A stretch of DNA of 47,312 nt, from positions 1-47,312 of the forward strand of contig WSYB01000032.1 in assembly GCA_009773645.1 (NCBI GenBank), written 5' to 3'. Below the pieces are notes generated by a model. That model did not search any database, was not told the DNA's origin, and was given only the letters and a program-made list of their open reading frames with translations. The translations under genes and the position numbers were made by a program. The DNA is from Geobacteraceae bacterium (GTDB lineage Bacteria; Desulfobacterota; Desulfuromonadia; Geobacterales; Geobacteraceae). Below are positions 1-6,309 of the stretch, in pieces. The stretch's first letter is position 1. The number at the start of each line of letters is the position of its first letter.

Positions 1-13
1 GAATGGAGTGAGC

Positions 14-238
14 ATGCAGAGTGAACCGACGCCTGGAAGATACCGGCACTACAAGGGGGGCGAGTACCGGGTGATCGGCACGGCCCGTCACAGTGAGACT
101 GACGAACTGCTGGTGGTCTATCGCTGCATATACGATAACGATTCCCTCTGGGTACGGCCGCTGGCGATGTTTATGGAGTCGGTGGTCATCAACGGGCAAG
201 AAGTGCCGCGCTTTTCACGCTGCGAGGAACCTGTATAG
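14..238 (+). CDS. DUF1653 domain protein
   Basis: Protein of 74 residues that is almost entirely one DUF1653-type domain: the start GRYRHYKGG, the central EYRVIGTARHSETDELLVVY and the aromatic WVRPLAMF are typical of the family, whose function is unknown. I chose ATG at 14, which has a GGAG a few bases upstream; an in-frame GTG at 8 is possible but would leave no visible ribosome-binding site in the window. It is a free-standing small cytoplasmic protein with no signal peptide. The next gene is on the opposite strand and a palindromic repeat lies between them. Family assignment is fairly sure; no role can be given. Confidence 0.8.
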   Translation: MQSEPTPGRYRHYKGGEYRVIGTARHSETDELLVVYRCIYDNDSLWVRPLAMFMESVVINGQEVPRFSRCEEPV

Positions 239-289
239 ACTCATGAAAAAGTGAACGCCAGGGGGAGGCAAGAGGGGGCAAATATGCAA

Positions 290-438
290 CTAGCAGGCTG
301 TTGAAAAACGTCGCGAGGAGGCCGGGATGCACGGCGCAAGCGAGGGAGGGAGAGAGGCGTAGCAGGGCTACGTCGAACTTCCGAGCGAGCGGCAACACCG
401 CAGACCGGACCCGCAGCAGTTTTTCAACAACCTGCTAG
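290..438. repeat. 149-bp element with 20-bp terminal inverted repeats
   Basis: The left end (290-309, CTAGCAGGCTGTTGAAAAAC) and right end (419-438) are inverted copies with one mismatch. The GC-rich interior has no reading frame of its own. It looks like a small non-autonomous MITE/REP-like element. The right end runs into the DUF1456 gene and supplies its TAG stop codon (435-437). Confidence 0.8.
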
Positions 439-905
439 GTGTTCCCGCCACCGAGCGTCAACCCCCGTATAAAGTTGCGGAGAATCTGGCCGCCGCAGGG
501 TTTGTAATTTCTGTGCCCTTCTGCTCGAAACATCGCGGACAATTCGGATTTTGAGAGCCGGGCGCCGGCCTTTCCGAGGATCGCGAGCATTGCCTCATCA
601 TTCAATTCCAGAGCTATTCTGAGCTTCCTCAGGATGAGATTATTGTTTAACGCCATGCCCGTCGTTTTAGCCGAACCGGGCTTCGGATCGTGCGCGCCCC
701 GCCGGGAAGTGATCAGGCCGTCCAGGAACGCGCCCATCACCGTGTCGTCGCAGACCACAAAGCCGGTCTCTTCCTCTTTTTTCAGCAGTTTCAGCACGTC
801 TATCGGCCTGATTTCATACCCGCCCAACGTGCATAATTCTGCTATGGTTTCGCCATTCAGGTTCAGCGCGTAACGGAGCCTGCGGAGCAGATCGTTATTG
901 GTCAT
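435..905 (-). CDS. DUF1456 (YehS-like) family protein
   Basis: 156-residue protein made of two related halves, each starting with NN-(D/N)L-(L/I)-L-R-(R/K)-L-R-(Y/I)-AL-(N/E)-L (around residues 3-15 and 87-100), the hallmark of the DUF1456/YehS family. The function of that family is not known. ATG at 905 has AAGGA upstream at a normal distance. No signal peptide; probably cytoplasmic. The C-terminus is odd: the stop codon lies inside the terminal inverted repeat of the neighbouring palindromic element, so the last residues (about GGGNT) may have been altered by that insertion. A terminator lies just upstream, so it is probably transcribed alone. Confidence 0.82.
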   Translation of the reverse strand: MTNNDLLRRLRYALNLNGETIAELCTLGGYEIRPIDVLKLLKKEEETGFVVCDDTVMGAFLDGLITSRRGAHDPKPGSAKTTGMALNNNLILRKLRIALELNDEAMLAILGKAGARLSKSELSAMFRAEGHRNYKPCGGQILRNFIRGLTLGGGNT

Positions 906-938
906 GGTCTTTTTCCTTAGTAAATACTCACGGACAGA

Positions 939-978
939 AAAGGGGGCAGGCTACTGAGAAAAGCAGCCTGCCCCCTTT
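939..978 (-). terminator. Intrinsic terminator after the PpiC-type gene
   Basis: A perfect 14-bp inverted repeat (939-952 with 965-978, loop of 12) followed on the minus strand by TTTTCTGT. It lies just downstream of the prolyl-isomerase gene. The stem (AAAGGGGGCAGGCT) resembles the imperfect hairpin at 14509-14559, so it may also belong to a repeat family. Confidence 0.75.
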
Positions 979-1012
979 CTACTACCGGTTGTTATGAAAA
1001 AAAGATACCTGC

Positions 1013-1294
1013 CTACTCGGTGCGGCTGGTGACTTCCAGCAGGTGGTACCCGAACTGGGTCTGGATCGGACCGAGGACCTTGCCCACTTCGCCGCTGAAA
1101 ACGGCCTGATCGAATTCCTTGACCATCTGGCCCGGGCCGAATTCACCCAGACCACCACCCTGCTTGCCCGAGGGGCAGAGGGAATGGTCTCGTGCAACAG
1201 CCGCAAAGTCGGCTCCAGCTTCAATCTGTTTCTTGAGGTCTTCGCAGACTTCCTTGCTTGCCACCAGGATATGGCGGGCAGTGGCTCTTGCCAT
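1013..1294 (-). CDS. Parvulin-type (PpiC) peptidyl-prolyl cis-trans isomerase
   Basis: 93-residue stand-alone rotamase domain of the PpiC/parvulin family, which catalyses cis-trans isomerisation of X-Pro bonds. Visible family features are ARHILV at the start, FAAVARDHSLCPSGKQGGGLGEFGPGQMV in the middle (read in pieces) and the C-terminal GPIQTQFGYHLLEV. There is no signal peptide, so it is probably cytoplasmic, like E. coli PpiC, and its length matches that protein. ATG at 1294 is preceded by AAGGAG at good spacing. It is a single gene followed by a strong terminator. Confidence 0.92.
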   Translation of the reverse strand: MARATARHILVASKEVCEDLKKQIEAGADFAAVARDHSLCPSGKQGGGLGEFGPGQMVKEFDQAVFSGEVGKVLGPIQTQFGYHLLEVTSRTE

Positions 1295-1320
1295 GGTGTA
1301 CTCCTTGTTGTGTAAGTGGG

Positions 1321-1380
1321 GGCTAAGGGGACGTAGTTGATTTGGGGGCTAAGGGGGGGCTAAGGGGACGTAGTTGATTT
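1321..1380. repeat. 23-bp direct repeat, two copies
   Basis: GGCTAAGGGGACGTAGTTGA plus TTT is present exactly at 1321-1343 and 1358-1380, with a partial third unit (GGGGGCTAAGGGG) between. It lies upstream of the PpiC gene in a non-coding stretch and looks like repeat debris. Confidence 0.75.
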
Positions 1381-1395
1381 GTTGACTTAACTGCA

Positions 1396-1416
1396 CGGAA
1401 TTCCGGGGACATCCAT
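1396..1416. repeat. GGAATTCCGGGGACATCC repeat motif
   Basis: This motif recurs at 9475-9495 and in degenerate form at 8966-8980. In related genomes such sequence is often seen near REP-type elements; here no transposase is present. The remaining sequence between 1300 and 1500 holds no gene that I can support. Confidence 0.6.
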
Positions 1417-1500
1417 GATAAGGGAAATTTAGAGGGGCCGCATCTACCTTCTGCATAAAAACGCTACACCCTGTTTGTGCGTTCTGTTCCGATTGTCGAT

Positions 1501-1833
1501 TTAACACACGCGTTCTACGCTATGTGCGAGTTGTTCTTTGATCCATGCATTGATACTTTCCCCGGATTGTTTGGCGGCAACGTAGATTTTGCGGTGCAGG
1601 TCAGGTGGGATTCTCAGCATGAATTTGCCGGTGAAAGGCTTCTCTGGCTGCTGGCCAAGCTTTGCGCAATATTCGAGATAGTCTTCTACGGAATCCCGGA
1701 ACGCCTGTTTGATTTCGTCAACTGTTTTACCCTGGAAGGTGATGACGTCGCGGGTATTGATCACTTCCCCATGAAAGATTTCCGCGTCGTCATCGAATTC
1801 CACATGACCTATATATCCCTTGTATTCCATCAT
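1501..1833 (-). CDS. hicB: HicB-type antitoxin
   Basis: 110-residue HicB-family antitoxin. The N-terminal half (YKGYIGHVEFDDDAEIFHGEV, then the GKTVDEIKQAFRDSVEDYLEYC helix) is the partial RNase-H-like HicB fold; the C-terminal 45 residues (GKFMLRIPPDLHRKIYVAA, then SINAWIKEQL) look like a ribbon-helix-helix DNA-binding domain. It should neutralise the HicA toxin and repress the operon. I chose ATG at 1833 because it overlaps the hicA stop (ATGA), which suggests translational coupling; a second ATG follows at 1830. A longer in-frame extension upstream lies inside hicA and is not used. Confidence 0.9.
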   Translation of the reverse strand: MMEYKGYIGHVEFDDDAEIFHGEVINTRDVITFQGKTVDEIKQAFRDSVEDYLEYCAKLGQQPEKPFTGKFMLRIPPDLHRKIYVAAKQSGESINAWIKEQLAHSVERVC

Positions 1834-2114
1834 GGCCTTACCCCCGCTTCCGTCAAGAATTTGCGTACGGATTTTACCGCACCCCTGTCGGTCTCTTTTT
1901 GTGGATGGGGACGATGAAACGTCGCGCGTATGCCGTTCAGATAAAAACGGATACGGGAACCGCTCCCTTCGTCCCTGTCTGCTCCGAGTGAAAGGAAAAG
2001 GGCTTCGATGTCCGCCCATGGAATGTTTGCCTTTACCGGATCTTCAAAGATCGCCTGCAAAGTTTTGCGGTGTTTTGCGCTCACAGTGGGAATAGTATCA
2101 TTTTGAGATACCAT
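1830..2114 (-). CDS. hicA: HicA-type mRNA interferase toxin
   Basis: 94-residue protein of the HicA family, small double-stranded-RNA-binding-fold toxins that cleave mRNA. Typical features are the N-terminal helix KHRKTLQAIFEDP, WADIEALFLSLGA, and GSGSRIRFYLNGIRATFHRPHP, which includes the conserved histidine. The last bases overlap hicB by 4 bp, with the toxin first, the standard hicAB order. It is a type II toxin-antitoxin pair standing alone between unrelated genes. The upstream sequence is short and no operator could be recognised. Confidence 0.9.
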   Translation of the reverse strand: MVSQNDTIPTVSAKHRKTLQAIFEDPVKANIPWADIEALFLSLGADRDEGSGSRIRFYLNGIRATFHRPHPQKETDRGAVKSVRKFLTEAGVRP

Positions 2115-2170
2115 GTCAAGCGATTCTTGATGGAAGTGGATCTATGGGGGTAATCGAAAGATTCGAAAGA

Positions 2171-3370
2171 TCAACGGCCGGAACCATCGATGTGCCGATT
2201 CTTCAGGAAGAGATAAACCAGGGGGGGAAGGACCAGGAGGAAGGCAATTAAGAGTAGCTGGAAGGTTTTTCCTACCCCCTGGGCGTCGGCATACATCCCC
2301 ACCAAAGGGCCGGTGATCGCGAAAAGGAGCCGGAAACAGAGGGACTGAAGGGAAAGCATTCCGGCCCGGTTTGCCGACGGAATCTCGGCCTGTGCCACGT
2401 GAAGAAGGAACGGCCCCCGCATCCCCCGCATCGCCGTCAGAAGGTAGTAGAAGAGAAATCCCCACACCCCTGCCGAGAGCCCCAACCCCAGATATCCCCC
2501 CCACACCAGAACCACCAGAAGCAGTATCATGCCACGTTCGTTAAGGCGTTCCCGCACCCGATGGCTCAGGACGGCGAAGATGGCAACGGTGAGGTTGGCT
2601 CCCGCCCAGATCGGGCCAAAGGAGGCGATGGGGACGCCGGCGTCACGCATGTACGGCTGAATCAACCAGACCGGATAGAAGGACGAAATCCCCAGCACGA
2701 TGCTCAGGAGGATCGTTACCCGGAGGCGCCGGTTCTCGATGAAGACGTATCGCGCCGAGGCAAGCGCCTCTTTCAGGTGCCCCCCAAAGTGTCTCTGCTC
2801 ACGCTGCGGTTCCGTCAACCCGCGCGTGAGGAAGAGCGCCAGAACCCAGACCCCCACCTGGAGTATGAAGGGAAGGAGGGGGTACCTGGCATAGAGAACG
2901 CCGGCGAAGAGCGCCCCCGCCGCTTCACCGGTCTGGCCGAACCCGGTCGAGCGACCTTCGAAACGCGTATAGGCAGGTTCCTCCTCCGTTCCCTTCACCG
3001 ATTCATAGAGGAGAGCGCTGTCCGTGCCGCTGATGAAGGAGGTGGATATCCCGAGGAGTATCTCCGCGATGAGGACGTCCCGAAAGGACGAGGCTACCGT
3101 GTAGACTCCCCATCCCAGTATGCCGAGAACTGATGCCACGGTCAGGGCCGTCCTATAGCCGACCCTGTCGCTGATGTACCCGGACGGGTACTCCATCAAT
3201 ACCATCGCCACGGCGAAGATGCCTTGCAGGAGCAAGATCTGCGACAGCGACAGCCCGAGGTGGTCCTTCCAGAAAAGGGTTATGACCGCCATGGGAAAGA
3301 GGGTCATCTGGAGAAAGGAGAACGCATAGAGCAGGGGGACATTGCGCCGGAGTGAGGTCATGGGAAGCAT
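2171..3370 (-). CDS. Major facilitator superfamily transporter
   Basis: 399-residue integral membrane protein with about 12 hydrophobic segments and the MFS signature in the loop between helices 2 and 3 (GYISDRVGYRTAL, around residues 63-75). The N-terminal half includes LLLQGIFAVAMVLMEYPSGY, as in the drug/multiple-substrate exporters of this superfamily. The substrate cannot be told. ATG codons at 3370 and 3361 are both possible and neither has a convincing ribosome-binding site; the longer form is given. Neighbours (hicAB and DUF504) do not inform its function. Confidence 0.85.
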   Translation of the reverse strand: MLPMTSLRRNVPLLYAFSFLQMTLFPMAVITLFWKDHLGLSLSQILLLQGIFAVAMVLMEYPSGYISDRVGYRTALTVASVLGILGWGVYTVASSFRDVLIAEILLGISTSFISGTDSALLYESVKGTEEEPAYTRFEGRSTGFGQTGEAAGALFAGVLYARYPLLPFILQVGVWVLALFLTRGLTEPQREQRHFGGHLKEALASARYVFIENRRLRVTILLSIVLGISSFYPVWLIQPYMRDAGVPIASFGPIWAGANLTVAIFAVLSHRVRERLNERGMILLLVVLVWGGYLGLGLSAGVWGFLFYYLLTAMRGMRGPFLLHVAQAEIPSANRAGMLSLQSLCFRLLFAITGPLVGMYADAQGVGKTFQLLLIAFLLVLPPLVYLFLKNRHIDGSGR

Positions 3371-3390
3371 TATGAAGCATTCGGGACGAA

Positions 3391-3660
3391 TTATGAAGGG
3401 GAAAGGTGACGCTCCCGATGCCAGATCAGCTCTCCGTTTCGATACACCTCGTACACACGGTGCAGGGGGATGGATAACGGTTCTCCGGCAGCGTCGTTCA
3501 GAACCAAGGAAGAATGATCATCCGGAGGAAACCGCACCTCCCCCAGCGGGACCACAATGATCCGCTTCTCAAAGCGGTCGAAGTAGCCAATGGCGAAATC
3601 TCCCCGGCCGTATTCCCGGTCCCAGCGCATGCGATTGAGCAGTTCGCGAATGCTGATCAT
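3391..3660 (-). CDS. DUF504 (UPF0248) family protein
   Basis: 89-residue protein of the DUF504 family. It shows IRELLNRMRWD at the start, then FAIGYFDRFEKRIIVVPLGEV, a central DDHSSLVLNDAAGEPLSIPLHRVYEVYRNGELIW (read in parts) and a terminal WHRE. These proteins are small, RNA-binding-like and uncharacterised in bacteria. I start at ATG 3660 because GAAGGGA precedes it; an in-frame ATG at 3684 has none. The gene lies 20 bases upstream of the MFS gene on the same strand, so they may be co-transcribed. Confidence 0.82.
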   Translation of the reverse strand: MISIRELLNRMRWDREYGRGDFAIGYFDRFEKRIIVVPLGEVRFPPDDHSSLVLNDAAGEPLSIPLHRVYEVYRNGELIWHRERHLSPS

Positions 3661-3775
3661 AGACTTTCCCTTCTCGTGATTCATTTATAGTTTACCGCAT
3701 TCCGGGCTGGACATTTGACCTGTGTGGCGGCTGCGTGTATGATACGGTCAAAAAAGCGAATGAAAGAGACTGCAG

Positions 3776-4294
3776 ATGCACCAATTGAAATATTTAGCAG
3801 GCTATTCACCCCAGTTAACGGCCCAGGTGGCGCAACTGGCAGCGGAAAATAGATTGGGCAGCGTCATTGTGCAGAGATATCCGAAGGCGCACGGTGTGAG
3901 AACCGACAGAGCGCTGTATGATTTTACCGTGCAGATAAAGAACGAGTTCATGCGCACCGCCCAGCCGCTGAGCAGGGTGGCATACGACGGGAAAATCCAT
4001 GTGATCGACAACGCCCTGGGGACCCACACCTTTGTATCACGGATACAGGGGGACAAGCTGAAGGCAAAGCACGAAATCCGCATAGCATCCATCTTCCGCG
4101 ATGCTCCCGTAGAATTTCTGAAAATGATTGTCGTGCACGAGCTTGCGCACTTAAAGGAGAAGGAGCATAACAAGGCTTTCTATCAACTCTGCGAATATAT
4201 GGAACCCGCCTACCACCAGTTGGAATTTGATACACGGCTGTTCCTGACCCACGTGGAGATGGCTGGATCACCTTACCTGCAGCAAGAGGCATAG
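3776..4294 (+). CDS. YgjP-like (M48-related) zinc metallopeptidase
   Basis: 172-residue protein with the zinc-binding HExxH motif in IVVHELAHLKEKEHNKAFY (about residues 120-138): HELAH supplies two histidines and EKEHNKAFY matches the YgjP/DUF45 pattern in which a downstream histidine completes the site. The N-terminal part includes KAHGVRTDRALYDFTVQIKNEFMRTA. No signal peptide or membrane segment, so it is a predicted cytoplasmic metallopeptidase; its substrate is unknown. It stands alone and diverges from DUF504. Confidence 0.82.
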   Translation: MHQLKYLAGYSPQLTAQVAQLAAENRLGSVIVQRYPKAHGVRTDRALYDFTVQIKNEFMRTAQPLSRVAYDGKIHVIDNALGTHTFVSRIQGDKLKAKHEIRIASIFRDAPVEFLKMIVVHELAHLKEKEHNKAFYQLCEYMEPAYHQLEFDTRLFLTHVEMAGSPYLQQEA

Positions 4295-4386
4295 GCGGTT
4301 TTCCCCGCCATTGTACAGACTACCTCGCTGTTTTTCCTGCACCGCGAAAGCAAATTGAGGTGCAATCTCTGAATGTCTCTGTATTC

Positions 4387-4566
4387 TCACCTCATGCTGT
4401 CGCGCGGCAGAAAGGCCAGCGCAGCTACTGTGCCCCACGGCAAGAGGAAAAACCCGCCGAAGAACAGCGCGCATAGGAGGCCGGCGTGCTTCAGGATTGC
4501 CCATTCTAACCAAGCGGTGTTTGTCAAGGCGGCAATCAGTATCGATAGCTCGAATATCTTCATCAT
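4387..4566 (-). CDS. Small two-helix membrane protein
   Basis: 59-residue protein starting MMKIFELSILIAALTNTAW, with two hydrophobic segments (about 5-20 and 28-52). GGAG precedes the paired ATG codons at 4566/4563, the best start. I do not recognise a family. Codon use is normal for the region, so it is probably a real small gene, but support is only from the ribosome-binding site and the membrane-protein character. Confidence 0.5.
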   Translation of the reverse strand: MMKIFELSILIAALTNTAWLEWAILKHAGLLCALFFGGFFLLPWGTVAALAFLPRDSMR

Positions 4567-4657
4567 GTTCGTTTCTCCGGGAGGCAGCGGGAAGCAAGAA
4601 TCTTTTCCAACCGGGCACACCGGCTAGGTGTTTTTCTGTCTTATGATGTTCAGCGGT

Positions 4658-4701
4658 TCCGCATCCGGAAGAGATCTTGCGGTTGCTCATCCGGATGCGG
4701 A
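4658..4701. repeat. Perfect 12-bp inverted repeat downstream of the YceI gene
   Basis: TCCGCATCCGGA (4658-4669) and TCCGGATGCGGA (4690-4701) are perfectly complementary with a 20-base loop. It lies just after the YceI gene in the direction of its transcription. There is no T-run, so it may be an mRNA-stabilising hairpin or a REP-like unit rather than a classical terminator. Confidence 0.65.
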
Positions 4702-4717
4702 TATGTCGGTAAGAGTC

Positions 4718-5308
4718 CTATTTCTTGAGCAATTCGATCTCCAGGGTGATGGTTATCTCTTCACCCACGGCAACCCCACCGGTTTCAAGTGCAGCGTTCC
4801 AGACCAAACCGAAATCCTTACGATTGATCTTGGTGCTGGCCGTGGCGCCCCGACGGATATTGCCCCAAGGGTCCTTGCTCTCTTTTGACGGTCCTTCCAC
4901 CTCAAGCACTACCTGGCGGGTCACGCCGTGCAGGGTCAGGTCGCCCGTGACTTTCAGCTTGTCCTTGCCGGCCTTCGCCACCTTTTTCGATACGAACGTC
5001 ATGGTAGGGTGTTTGGCCACATCGAAGAAATCGGCGCTCCGGAGGTGCTCATCCCGCTTCTGTACGTTAGTGTTAATAGAAGTGGTGTCGATGGTAACTT
5101 CAACTTTTGACTTGGTGATGTCCTTGTCGTTGATGTCAACGGTGCCGGTATGCTTGTCGAAACTCCCCTTGACGTTGGATACCATCAGGTGGCGTACCTT
5201 GAATCCGACATTTGAATGATCAGGATCGATGTTCCAGGTGGACGCCGAGGCAAAGGCCGGAATGGCCAGGGTGACAATTACTGCAATTAGCTTGATAAAA
5301 CGTTTCAT
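4718..5308 (-). CDS. YceI-family periplasmic lipid-binding protein
   Basis: 196-residue exported protein: signal peptide MKRFIKLIAVIVTLAIPAFA with cleavage near ASA-ST, then a complete YceI lipocalin-like barrel (WNIDPDHSNVGFKVRHLMVS, TIDTTSINTNVQKRDEHLRS, LTLHGVTRQVVLEV, RKDFGLVWN). Family members bind isoprenoid or fatty chains in the periplasm. Start ATG 5308 has AAAGGAG upstream. A TTTAA-TG-TTAAA palindrome lies in front of it, and an identical one lies in front of the adjacent marR-type gene, so it is very probably controlled by that regulator. The MarR gene is 72 bp upstream on the same strand. Confidence 0.93.
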   Translation of the reverse strand: MKRFIKLIAVIVTLAIPAFASASTWNIDPDHSNVGFKVRHLMVSNVKGSFDKHTGTVDINDKDITKSKVEVTIDTTSINTNVQKRDEHLRSADFFDVAKHPTMTFVSKKVAKAGKDKLKVTGDLTLHGVTRQVVLEVEGPSKESKDPWGNIRRGATASTKINRKDFGLVWNAALETGGVAVGEEITITLEIELLKK

Positions 5309-5350
5309 GATTCGAATTCTCCTTTGAGTGATTTGTTTAAGATGAAGCGA

Positions 5351-5362
5351 TTTAATGTTAAA
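5351..5362. promoter_or_regulatory. Putative MarR operator at the YceI promoter
   Basis: The palindrome TTTAATGTTAAA (half sites TTTAA and TTAAA, 2-bp spacer) follows a -10-like TATGCT on the minus strand. The same 12 bases lie next to TATAGT in front of the MarR gene (5875-5886), so the two promoters share the pattern TAT(G/A)(C/G)TTTAACATTAAAT. Confidence 0.65.
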
Positions 5363-5380
5363 GCATAATCCTAAAAAATT

Positions 5381-5848
5381 TTAGTTCCTTTTACTCCTCC
5401 TTTCTCTTAGCCCAAGCACACGGCAAAGGCGTCCAAGCTCATCCTGCTCGGTTTCCTCAAGAATGCACATTTCTTCTACGATGGCTGCCAGAACACGCGG
5501 GAAGACCCCTGCAATCAACTGCTGTCCCTCGTTTGTGAGATGAATAATTATATAGCGCCGATCTTCGGCAGTACGCTCCCGTCGTACCAGTCCACGTCGC
5601 TCCAGGTTGTCGATGACCATAGTGATGTTGCCGGTGCTCTTGAGTATCTTCTTCGCAATGTCACGCTGGCAGAGAGGCCCTTTATGAAACAGTGCCTCAA
5701 GAATGCCGAACTGGCTGATGGTCAGATCCGAAGCTGCCATGGTCCGACCGGTGCGACCGGTCACTGACTCCGCCGCCCGCATCAGCTTGGTATAGGCGTT
5801 TAACGCCCTTTTTTCGCTGTCCGTATATGTCGATGGTGACTTATTCAT
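5381..5848 (-). CDS. MarR-family transcriptional regulator
   Basis: 155-residue winged-helix repressor of the MarR family. The N-terminal helix carries YTKLMRAAESV; the recognition region is FGILEALFHKGPLCQRDIAKKILKSTGNITMVIDNLERRGLV and the wing is RRERTAEDRRYIIIHLTNEG (read in pieces), all typical. It probably represses itself and the adjacent YceI gene through the shared palindrome. The ligand is unknown. A divergent pair (truncated hydrolase and amidohydrolase) starts about 195 bp away and might belong to the same response. Confidence 0.92.
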   Translation of the reverse strand: MNKSPSTYTDSEKRALNAYTKLMRAAESVTGRTGRTMAASDLTISQFGILEALFHKGPLCQRDIAKKILKSTGNITMVIDNLERRGLVRRERTAEDRRYIIIHLTNEGQQLIAGVFPRVLAAIVEEMCILEETEQDELGRLCRVLGLRERRSKRN

Positions 5849-5874
5849 GTTACCCTTCGCAAGACATCAAATGA

Positions 5875-5912
5875 TTTAATGTTAAACTATACTGGAAAGC
5901 GATTATTGTCAA
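5875..5912 (-). promoter_or_regulatory. Sigma-70-like promoter with operator for the MarR gene
   Basis: On the minus strand, TTGACA (5912-5907) is followed after 15 bases by TATAGT (5891-5886) and directly by the palindrome TTTAACATTAAA (5886-5875). The spacer is short; a TAGTTT box at 17 bases is the alternative. An operator abutting the -10 box fits autorepression. Confidence 0.6.
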
Positions 5913-6041
5913 CAGATTTTTTTAGTCTTTTCGGGAGCAAACTTTTTGTTGTGGCTGGTTATGAATATAGCTAATTGCATTTATGAGCTGCAAAAGTACA
6001 CTTGATAAAGGAGTCGAATTCATCTAAGGAAGGCCGCAATC

Positions 6042-6305
6042 ATGAACTTCACGGAACTGCTTAATCCGCAAAACTCAGCCCTTATACTCATCGACTTTCA
6101 GCCGCAGATGACCTTCGGCGTCGCCAACATCGACCGGCAAACCCTCTTCAACAACGTTATCCTTCTGGCCAAGGCGGCAAAGATCTTCAATGTGCCGACC
6201 ATCCTCACCACGGTGGAGTCGAAAAGCTTCTCGGGCGACATGTGTCATGCCGGTGCTGGTGAAAATTCTCAGGCCCTGGCTGAAACACCGCTCGTAAGGG
6301 GGTAG
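6042..6305 (+). pseudogene. Truncated isochorismatase-like (YcaC-type) hydrolase
   Basis: The first 65 residues (ALILIDFQPQMTFGVANID, NVPTILTTVESKSFSG) match the N-terminus of YcaC-like cysteine hydrolases of the isochorismatase superfamily and keep the first catalytic Asp of LIDFQ. After SFSG the frame continues for only 22 unrelated-looking residues (DMCHAGAGENSQALAE...) and stops. Such enzymes usually have about 180-220 residues, with the catalytic cysteine near position 110-130, which is missing. The likely cause is an internal deletion joining it to sequence just before the amidohydrolase. Product is unlikely to be active. Confidence 0.75.
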
Positions 6306-6309
6306 AGTC

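Noticed and set aside
320-345. GGGATGCAC sequence resembling the end of the peptide genes
   Set aside because: It lies within the palindromic element and does not encode the GSAAVHPC pattern in either strand.
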